Part shown: positions 36,220-48,806 of the stretch, piece by piece
How positions within the stretch are numbered: the first letter of the stretch is position 1
Layout: each line of letters begins with the position of its first letter
Assembly (NCBI RefSeq): GCF_012489685.1
Contig: NC_080042.1
Coordinates: forward strand, 93,522,576-93,586,575
DNA: 64,000 bases
From: Lotus japonicus
Lineage: Eukaryota > Streptophyta > Magnoliopsida > Fabales > Fabaceae
Direction of reading: 5' to 3'
Position numbers and translations under genes: made by a program
Notes under the pieces: model-generated
Told to the model about the DNA's origin: nothing
Databases searched by the model: none
The model's input: the letters and a program-made list of their open reading frames with translations, nothing else

Positions 36220-37120
36220 TCAATCCATTGGAACATCCCCTCCTTCATTTCCAAGCCCATCCTGTTGTCCCTCCCCTCCCACCGAATATGGCCCAGCCCC
36301 AAGCCACGGTACCTGAGCAACATACTCCTCAACTGTGGGCCAATAGTATGATTGAGGCTGAGGTGAGTAATAAGAGTCCCTTGCATGCCTATACAACTCA
36401 ACATGTGCTTGATAGCACGCATGATATTGAGCTCTGTTTTCCAACCTCATATCCCCAATTGTTGTTTCTAAGCGCTGCACGGAGGCAATAAGAAGCTCTA
36501 ATTGGGAAGCCTGGTTACCAACAGGTTGCTCTTGAGTTTGAGGAGTATATTTTGATTTCCGCTTCTCAGCAAGTTCTTGAATAATAACATCCACTTGTTT
36601 TTCCTTGCAAAAGACATTGATATAACTTTCATCAATTACACCTATTATTGCTTCTGTATACCCAGATAGAATCGGCACATCAAGAAAAAAGCACAAGGCA
36701 GTAATAAGAGAGGGTAAAATCATCATCAGAACTACAGTGGGCTGACTTCCATGGGTTCCCAAGATAGCTATCGATAGTTTTCTTGTCATATCCTACTCGA
36801 ACATTATTCACCCATGTCCATCTGTTTGCTTTTGCTTCTTCATTGTATGTGGCATTGGCATAGAATTGCTGCACTATTTCTGGATTGAATTGTTTCGGTG
36901 GCTGGGCAACCTTCATCCACTTTCTATTCATGAGTTCCTCCAAGAAAACTTCAGTTGGGTCATTCACCAAGACCACCCTTTTTTCTGGATGAAATTTGAT
37001 ACTCTCTTTCAATATATAAAACTTCTTCCTACTGGCACTGCATTTAAACCAACCTCCATCTGCACTTGTACTAACAACTTCTCGGGTTCTCTTGTTAGCT
37101 TTGACCTTTGATCTAGGCCT
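36220..37120 (-). pseudogene. 'plant transposon protein' gene with its centre deleted
   Basis: The N-terminal part starts at a good acceptor near 37120 and encodes RPRSKVKANKRTREVV, RKWMKVAQPPKQF, VQQFYANATYNEE and KKTIDSYLGNPW, as in the legume family of that name. Near 36725 it jumps, in another frame, to the late-family motif ILPSLITALCFFLDVPIL. A lysine-rich stretch, a coiled-coil-like segment (LELLIASVQRLETTIGDM) and a Tyr/Pro/Gly-rich tail follow. About 100 central residues are missing; a matching central piece lies inverted at 33535-35300. The function of the family is unknown. This copy is broken. Confidence 0.75.
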
Positions 37121-38340
37121 GCAAAATAAGTAGAAGTCCCAATATCCAAAAGCAACATAATTTTGTTTACACATTTAAGAAACACAAAACAAGCAACTTC
37201 TTCAGCTACATTTAATATTTCCTTGCAAAATGTTTTCATTCCCAACTAAGACATATACACATCCTACTTAATTGTCAAAAGAACAAATTAATATTCACAA
37301 TTCCCCTTACCTTCATTGACAATGTCAAAAAAAAAAAGAAATCAGGCATGACACTTAACAAAACTAAAGCCATTTATGTACTATATTAACTTGAACCTTT
37401 CAACGAACACATTGTAGACACATCAATTTTTCATTCTATCTAAATTTGAAGTTAAAATGGCTAACTGATCCCAAAAAAATCAACTGCACCAATTACAAAC
37501 CACAATATTACAATTAATTTTCTTCATTTACAACAAGATTTTATCCCAATTCAAGTTTCAAATAAATCTCAATGACCACAATGAAAATATCAACTACATG
37601 CTACTAAAGACACCAGGAAATTGATTACAAATTTCTAAAATTCCAAAGTTAAAAAACATTAAATCAAGAACTAACATGCAATTCATTCTATTTTTATAAA
37701 CAGCAAATTAAAGGTTTCTTGATAAGAAGGTTCTTGGGCACAAACCTACCAAGTACGGAACAAAATAAAAGTGAGAAAGTAATTTCCACACATCCAATAA
37801 CTAATATAAGAAGGAAAGAAAACAACTGAACATACACAAAATTAACCAAAACTATACACAGAACAGTTAAGGAAAAAAAAACACAACGACAGTACCTAGA
37901 ACCAGCTAAAAAGGATCTCACCAAGGTAATCTAACAACTCCTAAATAGCCCTTCCAACAGCTCAGTCAACATGCAATCCATTCTTTTAAAAAGCAAGCCC
38001 ATACGCTAACATTCAAAGAAATATTGAAAAACAGAAAACTCCAAAAATCCAAATTTGTAACCTAAAGGTTCAAAACCAAACATGTAAATTTTTTCAACTA
38101 TGGAACTTTAAATTAAGAAGAATCACGAAATCACTCATCAAGAATGAAAACCCACAACTTATTACCCTCAAACTTTTAATTAAATTCAAAAATTTTAATT
38201 CACCCATTTGCTAACCTACGTTGCGAGTTCAATGAAGAATGCAGAAAAAAGAGGAAAAACAACTTACTAATGAAAACTAAAATCCACTTGACCAAATTCA
38301 ACCAAATCTCCATATCTTCATACTTTCCATGAAACAGACG
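37121..38340. other. spacer, no gene seen
   Basis: AT-rich DNA between the scrambled gene and the end of RPA-like gene C. It may contain a small upstream exon or leader of the transposon gene, but none can be assigned with confidence. Confidence 0.45.
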
Positions 38341-41241
38341 CTAATGAATAGGCAACTCAAAAGTCTGATCCTCAACCTCAGAAATAGCATTCACCTCGTC
38401 AGAGATTTTAATTACTTTTAGACGATTAATCTCATCTAACATTTCCTCTCCAACATTGCACTGATCACCATCATAGATTTTAAGTGCTTTCATGCGCTGA
38501 ATTTCACCTAACATTCCTTTTTCATGGTTTTCCATCACCTCACTTTCATTCTGATTTAACTTGAACCCCACATCGAGACACACATTTTCAGCTGCTCCCA
38601 CTAACTTCCTCTTCATAATTCTTTCATCACAAGAACCATTGATACTTTCTCCAGCTTGCAAAAATTGTTCACTCAAATTTGCATCATCAAGTGAGCCCTG
38701 TAAATTATTCAACAAATTAATGAAACATGTAATAAAGACACTAATTTGAACAATATAATCTTTATCTTTGAACAAAAAAATAATAATTATAACATATACT
38801 TATAAATAACAAATAACAAACACTACTGAATCTACGATAAAGATCTCAGCTTACAAACCTGCAGTGGTGTGGTAACTGCTAATCCAGAACGAAACATTTC
38901 GATAAGTTCCAAATCAGAACAAACTCTTATAACTTCATAGCAAGGGGTTCCATTATATGTTAAACCCGCAATTCTTTCAACCTTGAATAACATTTTCTTG
39001 CCAATAACGTTTTCCTCAACCTCCAAAGGAAATTCAACATCCAATTGAGCCTATATAATTAAAATAGAAAGAAAAAAACATTACTTAAATAATTTTAGAT
39101 AATCACAAAATTTCCAAATTATCCCTAACACCACAAAAATAAAAAGAGCATACTCACTTCAAAGGGAATGACAAATTTCTCGAAGGACTTCTTCATCACC
39201 TCCTTGACCTCTCGGTCACTTAAAACAAATACAGCACTTTGGTATCCATCAAAAACTTCAATCTTCAAACGATACCTAATCATTGAACCAATTACCAAAT
39301 AAGTTAATTCCAAATGAACCAGCCACTTACCAAAAAAAACAATGGAGAAAATGATTCGAAATTAAGTATTCAGAACACAATTTATAACATAATCGAAACA
39401 AAAGAACTTGCCTGCGTATCATCTGATAAAAAAACCGATCACACCTCACACATTCATACACACCGGTACGAACAATCAGCTCATCATGACAAATACACGA
39501 TGGATAGGTCCATGGTTCATCTCTAATAAGCCCAACAATACCACCATAGGTAACGCACACACCAGTCTATAACCATTCAAGTAATTAGTTTTACTGCCCT
39601 ATTTTGAATTTTGAATATATTCAATAATCAATACATACGAATTTAACACCTAAACAAATATAAAAATCAAAATATGTAGTGAATGTTGCTGTTTGAAAGA
39701 AAAATAATAACTAACAACTAATAATAAAGTGTGAAACAACCTGTTCTTCAACCAACAGCTGAGTGAGTGTTTTTTTGGGATACAAATTCATCATTTCATC
39801 CTTCATGTTCATTTCCAACTTTTGATAAGGAATGAATCCAACATGCTCATTAATTTGGATAGATTGCGAAAACAACCTACAAGTAATAAATGACAGTTCT
39901 TAATCAAAGAATTACAAATAATTTAATTGCTTTCAATTAAACACAAATGAATTTTAATAATAAAATAAGGAATGAAAACCTTCTGGTAAAGATGGAAACA
40001 GCCTCAAGATTGATGTGGAGTTGGGAGGAGTGAGGTACCATTTGAATAATCATTTGATCTGATTATTAACAAAACAATTAAAAAACAATCATCATAGAAA
40101 CAATGACAAACATAACTACATAATTACATGTATTATTTAAAAATTGATTAGTTAAATACCTGCAAAGCTTCTAACTTTTACAAACTGGAGGAGCAAAATT
40201 GGTCTCTTAGTCCAGTTAGAGCATAAATGCAACATCAATCGATCAACAACTTCGCCAAGTAATACACAACGAATCTTGCCACTGAACGCATAATAAATAC
40301 ATTTAAAAAATTTACAACTGTGTATTATAATAACAATCAACTAACATCCATAAACTTTAAATAAATTAATCAATAAAATTAAACAAAAAATGTGGTGTCT
40401 TACACAGGGTCTACAAGTTCAATAACTATCATCTTCTTATTCCTTCCTCCAATAACCAAACGTCTCACACGTGACACAGCAGTTAACAAACCAATAAAAT
40501 CTGAAAAAAAAAATTAAACACAATAACTCTTGCTCAATAACCACAAACACAATGAGTTAATGAAAACAAAACCTAGTAAAATATGCAACTTATGTGCAAC
40601 ATCTAAAACGACAATACAATATATAATTATATATGTACAAGGTTTCATAACATACCAATCAGGAATGAGAAGGTCGCCCCACGTCTTTGTATGTTAAGAG
40701 TATCATAGAAAGACCAACACTCGCGAGGAATTGTTGTATCATCAAATCGGACAATATTCGTCGATGAACCGAATATAAGTTTGTAGTTGTGATTGGTGAA
40801 ACGGAGACCATAATCATTTGGAATAACATTAAACTTGGAAATCTTGTAAACAAATCCAGGCAAGATTTCCAACCTTAATCTATGAAACTTACAAACCGAA
40901 GCTTGTATCTTTGTCCCCTACAAATATACAAAGATAATAAAACTAGTGTTGTTTACATCAAATTAGACACCAAGAAAAATACAAACACACTATAAGAAAA
41001 TCAAAGGATCCAAATCAACCTTTTTAGTTAATAGATATATAAATATAAAATATGATAACTAATACGAGTTTACCTGCTTATCAAGAAGAATTAATTCCAT
41101 GCAAGACCTCACCCTTTGTAGAATAGAATGAGGGGTTCTCCATACTGAAATAATCCGAACCAGCCAGTTACAATTTCCAGAGCTAAGTAAAATACTACTC
41201 ACATCACTAACATTATCATAGGACATCAATGCATTTGCCAT
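38341..41241 (-). CDS. RPA70-like single-stranded-DNA-binding protein C
   Basis: A multi-exon gene starting MANALMSYDNVSDVSSILLS and ending DQTFELPIH. It has OB fold A (TNHNYKLIFGSSTNIV), OB fold B (RCVLLGEVVDRLMLHLCSNW) and OB fold C with a C4 zinc ribbon (SCICHDEL...YECVRC), then VEENVIGKKMLFKV. A charged C-terminal tail of about 120 residues with two repeated EIxRxKxxKI units (EIQRMKALKI, EINRLKVIKI) is not present in copies A and B. I found no stop or frameshift in the exons read. It lies 5' of RepHel on the same strand. It may be part of the same Helitron, of another Helitron, or an immobilised gene. Confidence 0.82.
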
Positions 41242-42740
41242 GGCAAAGAAATAAAAAACAAAACACTAAAACAGCTGCAGTATCAAGAATCAAGAACTTC
41301 ACTATGATTGTTTTACATATGGGGAAAACTTGTATTTATAGTAGATGTGAAATATTATTTTAATCAGTCAGTATAGAACTGGTTACATGAACTAAATACT
41401 GAAACTAATAACGTCAGTAGAAAAAAGATTGGATAGAATAAATATAAGGTACACATGGAAGTCATGAAGGATTATGAATTAGAAAAGACCTTTCAAAAGT
41501 ATGGAAACTTGAATCTAAATTGAATGACAATACATAGAAACCACTACCATAAAACTAACAACTACACACAATTAGGCAGAATTGTCAATCAAACTTGTAA
41601 CACACCATTGATGTTGATAATTGATAATAATTAAAACTGAAATGACAGAATTGGTACAATTTTTTTTGATCAAACAGATACTGGAATTAATAAAATAAAT
41701 AAGAAATTGTACTGTCTAATCAACCCAACGTGCAAAAAGATATTGTATACTCCAAATAAGAAAATGTTGGAAGGAAATATCATATGACTGCAGTCAAATG
41801 ATGAAAGGAAAACACCACATAAAGAATAAGGAAGAAGACCTAGAGGATGAAAAGAGAATACATAAAGAAATTGACATAACGCACGCACCATAAATCTGGA
41901 AATCGATCTACACGCAAAATCGTGAACAGCACACAGACCGGGTTTCAGAGACAACTCGATGGATTCAGTAATAAGCTTGTAATTTGGGTACAACTGCAGA
42001 TCGTGTGAAACTCATAGGTTGAATGATAGGATAACAAAGATGAATGAATGAATGGGGGGCTGGGCTGTAAAACAAATCATGACACTTGAAATACAATAAG
42101 AAATTCTTTTATATTAAAAATTATTTTATTTTAATATAGAAAAACTTAGAGGAATAAAAAATAAAAAATTTCAAAGTATTTCAATTTCACTTTGAAAAAC
42201 AGCTACAGCAACAGAGATACATAAAGTTAAATTAAGGTATAGTTTTTTTTTTTTTAAATTTGAAAATATTTGAAATTGAAATCTAATTTAATTGATAATT
42301 TACAAATGTCTTAGTTTGAAAAGTTATTTATAGATACATTTCACAGAGACATCCTAATAAGTTACAACATTTTACCACATATAATTAAGTTAAAATTAAG
42401 GGAAGACAAAATGGCAAGATGAAAAGATGTGATTGGGTATAAAACTGTTTATATTGTCAGTATACTAATTAAATTCATTTTTTGTTGATTGGAAAAAATA
42501 AGTATTGATTAAAGGAATTAAGGAAAGTAACATTATCCTCTGGTTGAATGACTATTTAAAAAATAATAATTATTTAAAAAGATAATTTATATTGATTTGT
42601 CTTTTGTGACTTCATGAGATTCAAGAATGAAGACTCAAATTTATTATGCATGGTTGATTGACATGAGCATAGGATGTGTAAATAATTCTACAGCTTGATT
42701 TTTCATTTAATTGACATTTGGTCCTTATTATATGACCCAG
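41242..42740. other. RPA-C promoter region and spacer; candidate Helitron 5' ends
   Basis: On the minus strand, 41880-42055 looks like an untranslated leader exon of gene C, with a donor after GATTTATG|GTGCGTGCG or close by. Candidate Helitron 5' ends (TCTATA...) lie at 42140 and 42334. A short copy of the foldback family at 17121 is near 42440-42475. No exon for the missing start of BIN4 is found. Confidence 0.4.
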
Positions 42741-45295
42741 GAAACAGTGAGGAAAAGAAGATTGTGATTGAATCGAACGTTGACAAGCATATAGACCATA
42801 AAGTAAGACCCATGCAGTTACCTATAATTAGGGGGGGGGGGTATGCCATGTTTGATCCATTCAGATTTTTCTCCCAGTTTGTCTTATTTTGCTTAATGCC
42901 TTCGTTGCCTTCTATGAAAAATAAGTGTTTGGCCTGCTACTTTTTTTGTAATTACTGATAATATCAACTGATTTTGCCTAGGAATCTATTCATTCAATTT
43001 GGAATCTAACATCAGATTCTGAGTCATGCCATGATCATAGCCCAAAAGGAGAAGATCATATTGATCAGGTGGAAACTTCTCAGCAGCAAATATCTCAAAT
43101 CCTTGGTGAAGGAGAACGTGGGGATGGAATTTCCCTTGGCAAAGATGGAAAGTCTCCATCCAAAAAGACTTCAAAAGAAAAGTCTTTGCAAAAACAAATA
43201 GATACAGAAGGTTGTACACCAGTAAAAGGGAAGAAAATAAAGGGCAGTGCAAAGGGGAAAGGTACAAAACAAATTCTGAATATTCAAAAACAGATACAAG
43301 ATATCACTCCAATCCCATCTTCATGCATGTGGATTTGAGATAGTTATTCCTTACCATTTTATGTGTGTGACATGTGGAAATGGAACAGATAATGATGGAG
43401 ATGTGGAAGCTGCGGAGGAAGAAACTTTTGAAAAGCTTGTTGAACCAAATGTAAGAATGAAATGATTAAGGTTATAATAATTGCCTGAATTTTTTCATCA
43501 ATCCCATGACTCTGAAACATGGATAATAACAATCAAAGGCCACATTGACTGTTTATATAGCCTATTAGCTTGGCATATGAGTTGTGCTTGCTGTTTGTAA
43601 TTTGCAGGTTTCCTCCTCAATGCTGCCTTTGATGCTTTCTGAGAAAGTTCATCGTACAAAGGTTAGGTGATGACTATATGTGGTACATTTCCCTTTGGTA
43701 TATGTTAAGTTATATAATTGTAAGGACCATATTTAATTACTGTAATGGGGATGAAAAATTCAGCAACAGAGGTTTCACTATTAAAAACAAATAAAAATTT
43801 GAGAGAAGAAAAGTTGCTAGTTTGGTTTGTAGTTTTGTTTTGAGTAGATAGTCATGCGACACATTGTAGCTTTCTTGTAATTGTATTAATTTTTCTCTTC
43901 GTAACTTCCTTATCCATGAGAAAGGAAATGAGCACTTGACAAAGAGCTTCTCTGCTTTTACAGGCACTTATTGAGTGTCAAGGTGACTCCATTTATCTGA
44001 GTGGTGATATGGGTGCTGTAGGTCGGGTTATTATTTCAGATGCTCCGTCTGGGGATCAGGAAATGTGCTTAGACTTGAAAGGTATTTTACATGTTGCGTT
44101 TTTAAGAAACAGCTGATCTTGTGCTTCAGGTTTTAAAAAAAGAAGTGGATATCCCAGACTCATAATCATAATACCTTACCTTTGAACTCTTTATTTTTTC
44201 CAGTTACTTTTATTTCTCCTTGAAGTTATATGCTGAGATAATCTTTCCATTATAAGCCTTCCACTTTCTGAGTTACTGATATACTACTTTTGTTTGATAG
44301 TGGTGACCTGTATGTATCTGATGGTTCATATTTTACTCATATTTTTCAGGAACAATATACAAAACAACTATAGTTCCTTGCCGGACGTTTTGTGTTGTAT
44401 GTTATCTGCATTAAGCATCATGACCTTGATATTTTCTATTAGGACAATTAGCTTGTAGCTTGTTACTTTTATGATTAAGATATCGTACCTTTCAAATACC
44501 GCTTTTATATGAGCTTGTTATTTTTCCAGGTTAGCTTCGGACAGTCAGAGGCAAAGGTCTGTTGGTTATCTGTCTACTTATTTCCTCCCTTGACCTTGAG
44601 TCCCTTCTGCTTTTTTGAATTTTTTTTTATATATTTGTAATTACTAATTACTACCTTTTATCTTTTAGTGAAATGTGTTCTAATTTATCTTTTAATTTTT
44701 TTATATATTAACATTCTTACCTGTTAGTGATTTAATCATCCTCAATGAGTATTCTGAAAAATATGGCTACCATTGATGTTTAACTTGAAGTTTCTTCTCA
44801 GATAGAGGGCGTAATGAATGACTTCATACAGCTGAAGCCACAGTCTAACGTTTATGAAGCTGAAACTATGGTTGAAGGTTATTTGCATCAACCAACAATT
44901 ATCTTATTTCTGGACTCTGGTAGTGTTGCCTTTATGTTATGCCTAATTTCCTTTCCTGATATTCTATGATTTTCATTTGAGAAGGGACATTGGATGGTTT
45001 CTTCTTTGATTCGGATGAGGAAGCTGGCAAGATGCAAAAAGCTGCTCACCAAACTGATGAAAATGAGCATGCGGAGGAACAGACAAATGGTAAATCCAAA
45101 GGGAAGGCTGACAAAACATCAGTAAGTTTCCAGACAGTTGCTTTTGATTTTAGATTTATCCTTAATAATACGAAAATGCTGAAAATCTGGATGCAGGGTG
45201 CTGTAAAGAAAAGAGGTAGAAGTACGGGAGTAAAATCACAACCGAAGATAGTAAAGAAGAAAGCTCCAGCCAAGAGGGCAAAGACCAAGAAATGA
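42741..45295 (+). CDS. BIN4: BIN4-like DNA-binding protein, 5' exons not found
   Basis: BIN4 is a plant nuclear protein of the topoisomerase VI complex, needed for endoreduplication and cell growth. Exons read in phase from a split codon at 42741. The core is MLPLMLSEKVHRTK, ALIECQGDSIYLSGDMGAVG, LDLKGTIYKTTIVPCRTFCV and NDFIQLKPQSNVYEAETMVE, followed by a Lys-rich, AT-hook-like tail (KKRGRSTG, KKKAPAKRAKTKK). All junctions seen are GT-AG, and exon 2 ends at 43261. The first visible exon starts in mid-codon and has no ATG. Roughly 100 N-terminal residues, by comparison with the family, are absent from the preceding 600 bases. Beyond that lies mobile DNA. Either the 5' exons were lost, or they lie far upstream with the Helitron complex in an intron. 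It is convergent with the thaumatin-like gene. Confidence 0.85.
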
Positions 45296-46159
45296 GTCAA
45301 AGGAACACACTCTTGCTGTATATGCCATGAACCAAATTAATCATCTCCGAATTAAAAGCACAGATGCTGAATCACTTCGCCCCTGACAGTAGTGGTGATA
45401 GTAGAACAGCTGCAATTAAGAGTTCTTACCAAACCCTGAGCAGAAGAATTGAAAGCTAATGGTCCAGTTAATGAGTTATTATCAATTCATTCTTATTATG
45501 TTCTTTTATTTTAGGCCTGTTTAGACAATACTTATTGTAGTTTCTTTTCCAGTGAATATTATGTTATCTTTTCTTTGATTTATCTGCGTTAGCAGGCTAT
45601 TATTATTCAAAAGGGTCGCTTTGCAGAACATGTCGGATTGTATATTTCTGTTTACATTGGAAATGGCTATCTGAGTCATTCCAAACAAATATTTTTCTAG
45701 AATTACAAGTTCTCTCTAGAGGCCTAAGGGGTCTGAAATGATGACTGGGTCTGGGTGATGTTTAGCCGATACTCACTCTTAATCACCGTTACTGGAGGTT
45801 TTGGAAGAGTATTTTCTTAATTATGTTTCGAGAAGGTCCTTCAAGTGTAATCTTCTCGCTGTTCCCTATTTCCATCTCATCAAGTGGCTTCTTTTTTTTC
45901 CTTCCCCTCCTCCTCAAAAGCACTTTTGGAATATTCTTCAGACACTATTGTTATTGTATTTCATTGGCCTTGTCTTACCAATAAAGTAAGAACTGGAACC
46001 AAGAGAAAGATTGGTACTCGAAAAGGTAAGAGAATATTTGATGAGGAAGGTACATGCTGACGTGTCTGATGGGGCTGTCTAATTGGTGGAGGAGGAGATG
46101 CAGGGCTTGGTTTTTGCATCCTGTGTTGTCAAGTAAAATGTTAGTTTTAGATTAGGTTT
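45296..46159. other. shared 3' flank of two convergent genes
   Basis: 3' UTR of BIN4 (+) and downstream region of the thaumatin-like gene (-). No independent gene is supported. Confidence 0.6.
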
Positions 46160-47082
46160 TTATTGAAAGTAAGAATAAGTAATGAATTGAAAGAGAAGGG
46201 AAATTGATGTAAATTGTTGGAAATTGTACCCATTTGTGTTGGGACAGAAAACAATATCATATTCATTAGCTTTGCAAGTGAAAGTGCTAGTGCCATCATC
46301 AAATGCATAGCTATAAGCACTTGGACAAGCCCTCTTGAAAATGGTGGAGTAATAAGAAGGCTGGCATGTCTGTGGGTTTGCAAATTCTCCACTGCAGCAG
46401 TACTTATCCAACTTCAATGCCTCACAAGCACTCCTACACCCGACTACACTCTGGTTTCCATCGCCTCCCACTACTTGAAGTTCTTTAGGGCAACCTATAC
46501 CATTGCATTTTTTTTCATTGTATAAGGTAATACTCGGGTCATTTTCCAATGTCACATTTATATACCTAATTGCTTTTGTACTTTGAATAAACTCTCACCT
46601 CTGTTGATATCTGTCATACAACCTGTTGCACCACTATATGCACCTCGTGGTAGAGCAACTAATGGCAAATTGTAGCCATCTACCATGCTTACATCATAGA
46701 AGTCTTGTCCACCACCTGCACCGAGTGTTATCTCAAACAGTGAGGTAGGAGGAGCAGCACCACTTCCTTCACACTCAAGCCTTCCTCCACAGTCACCTGT
46801 TTGGCATTTGCCAACTCCTGTTGCATCAAATTTGCAGCCAGTCCTTGCCCATATCCGTCCTGACCATCCCGGAACAGTGGTGAGTTTGACGCTTTGGCCA
46901 GAGTCCAACCGGAATCCGGTCGTTGAAAGTCGAGGGCTTGCAGATCCGGCGAGGGTACCGGGCCATATAGTATAGGGGCAGTTGTTGAATATGGTGAATG
47001 TGGAAGAAAAAGAGCAAGAGAAGAAACTAAACAGAATAAGGGAACTAAGGAGCTTCCAGGATGCCTTAGTTGGCATTTTCAA
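46160..47082 (-). CDS. thaumatin-like protein (PR-5 family), 2 exons
   Basis: A secreted defence-type protein. Exon 1 is 46599-47082 and exon 2 is 46160-46494. The intron (46495-46598, GT-AG) falls inside the codon joining INR to GCPKEL, giving 272 residues from the ATG at 47082 or 270 from 47076. A signal peptide (about 25 residues, LLSSLILFSFFSCSFSS) precedes FTIFNNCPYTIWPG. The acidic-cleft residues are placed as in the family: Arg in IWARTGC, Glu in LECEG, Asp in FYDVSMVDGYN and later. The mature part has 15 cysteines, not the usual 16. Serine stands where the first Cys of the CxxxxC pair before TDINRG is expected. The signal CC motif and the end (DDGTSTFTC, FCP) are normal. A short C-terminal tail follows. 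Confidence 0.93.
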
Positions 47083-48806
47083 GGATTATATTTGATACTG
47101 TAGGCTGCTATCCTAGAGAGAAACAGAGGGATTGATTGATTGATTGCTAAAGGAATGGCCAATGGCAACAAGATTTGTAATTTAGAAGGATATTGAAGGA
47201 GGAGGGAGTTGTGTGCTGTTTAGTTATTTATTGCTTTCATGAAATTCTCAGCCGCAGGACCAGCTTTATGGGTTTAGTATTTCTTTTATTGTGGATGGCC
47301 TCATAAGGAAGCAGTTCTTTGCTTTTGCAGTTACATATAACAAACCTGGATCGCTATGTGACCTTCTGACCTGAGATATAGTCAGTTTCTTCAAAGAATC
47401 ATTTAGGGAACTCTCACATTGTGTATCATGTAGGAAGCTACATGGGATTATGGATTCATTGGATTGTAAGGATTCCTTTTAAATGGAATAAAGCAGATTA
47501 GGTAATACGTTAGAGTGAAGATTATAAACATGGTTCCCCAAAATTCACTCCATGGTAAAAGTTCCTTCATCCCAATATATGTAAGAACTAAGAAGAGTTG
47601 AGTTCATGTTTTAAAATAAGAATCCGCAATAGTTCATTCAAGTGAGTGTCTAACGTGTGCATTGGCAACATGTCAAAATTCAAACTCTCATACTCAAACT
47701 CAAACTCAACCCATCGGGTTTTGAGTTTATCAAAACCACTCAAAACTCGCTTGTAGCCTCAGGCTCACGTCCAAACCTGTTTCGATACGTAATTTTTTTG
47801 CAAAACAAAACGCAGCTTATGTTATTTTGTTGCAGATAAAACGTTTTATATCATTTTGCAAAAAAACATGGTACCTTGTTCAAATTGGATCGAATTGTTA
47901 ACAAATTAAGAGATAGAACCCACTAAGTTTTGTACGTAAGTTTTATATCATTTTGCAAAAAAAAAAAAAACATGGTACCTTGTTCAAATAGGATCGAGTT
48001 ATTAACAAATTAAGAGATAGAACCCACTAAATTTTGTACATAAAAAATAGAGTGAACCAATATCCATAATACATATTTATGGTTACAAACTCTTATATTC
48101 AAGATTTTCCATAATTAGTTAATCATCAATACAATATATATAAATAATAGTATTTTTTATAATTTTATATATAGTTAATAGGATTTTTCATGGTTCAGGT
48201 ATCATCAAAACCAAACCTGAACCCAAATCCAATCATAAAGGTTTTATCCGTCAAATCGAGTCGAATTCGTGGTGCCCACATGTGCGGGTTCCATTACCAT
48301 CCCTAAGAGTGTTCTATATAAATTACTGTTACAAAATTTAATGCTCTACAATTGTGCGGTGGGAGCTGTAAATATTTTATACTATAAGTGCTCCATATTA
48401 GTGAATTTAAATACCACCAAGGGAAACATATCACAATCTATTTATATTACTACTATATTATATATTCATTTATGTATCATAAAGATGGAGTGTAATGAAG
48501 AATTCAGTCCCATCAAACTAGTGTTTCGACTCTCTTATAAGCTTTAATTTATTCACATTCTCGTTTCATTTACAATTTTCCTTTCATTTATTTCTCTTTT
48601 CTCTTTAAATCATATCATAGTATCATTAACTTATCTCCTACTTTCTCTTTCTTTTAACTCTGTCTCTTTCTTTTCTTTACCTCATTCGCACTTTGAATGA
48701 GATAAAGAGAAGAAAGAAACATATGAAAAGAACCCGAAGATGTAAATAAAGAAAATAAAAAATTAGATAAAAGTGAAGATGTAAATGAGGTGAGACTATG
48801 AATAAA
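47083..48806. other. intergenic with a tandem duplication
   Basis: TLP promoter region, then AT-rich DNA. A tandem repeat is annotated at 47843-48040. Near 48270-48304 the sequence ends in CATTACCATCCCTAA, which resembles the end of a hAT-like element, but no matching left end was found. No gene is supported. Confidence 0.5.
47843..48040. repeat. ~97-base tandem duplication
   Basis: GTTTTATATCATTTTGCAAA begins at 47843 and again at 47940. Both units continue with CATGGTACCTTGTTCAAAT and AGATAGAACCCACTAA. They differ by a few substitutions and by a longer A run in the second. Confidence 0.9.

Noticed and set aside
36147..36491. Overlapping open frames on both strands
   Set aside because: They are other-frame readings of the Tyr/Pro-rich tail of the broken transposon protein gene.
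41670..41993. Open frame on the minus strand upstream of RPA gene C
   Set aside because: It overlaps a likely untranslated leader and first intron; cysteine and phenylalanine-rich without family resemblance.
48181..48304. Possible hAT element end (CATTACCATCCCTAA)
   Set aside because: No left inverted end or 8-base duplication was found nearby.
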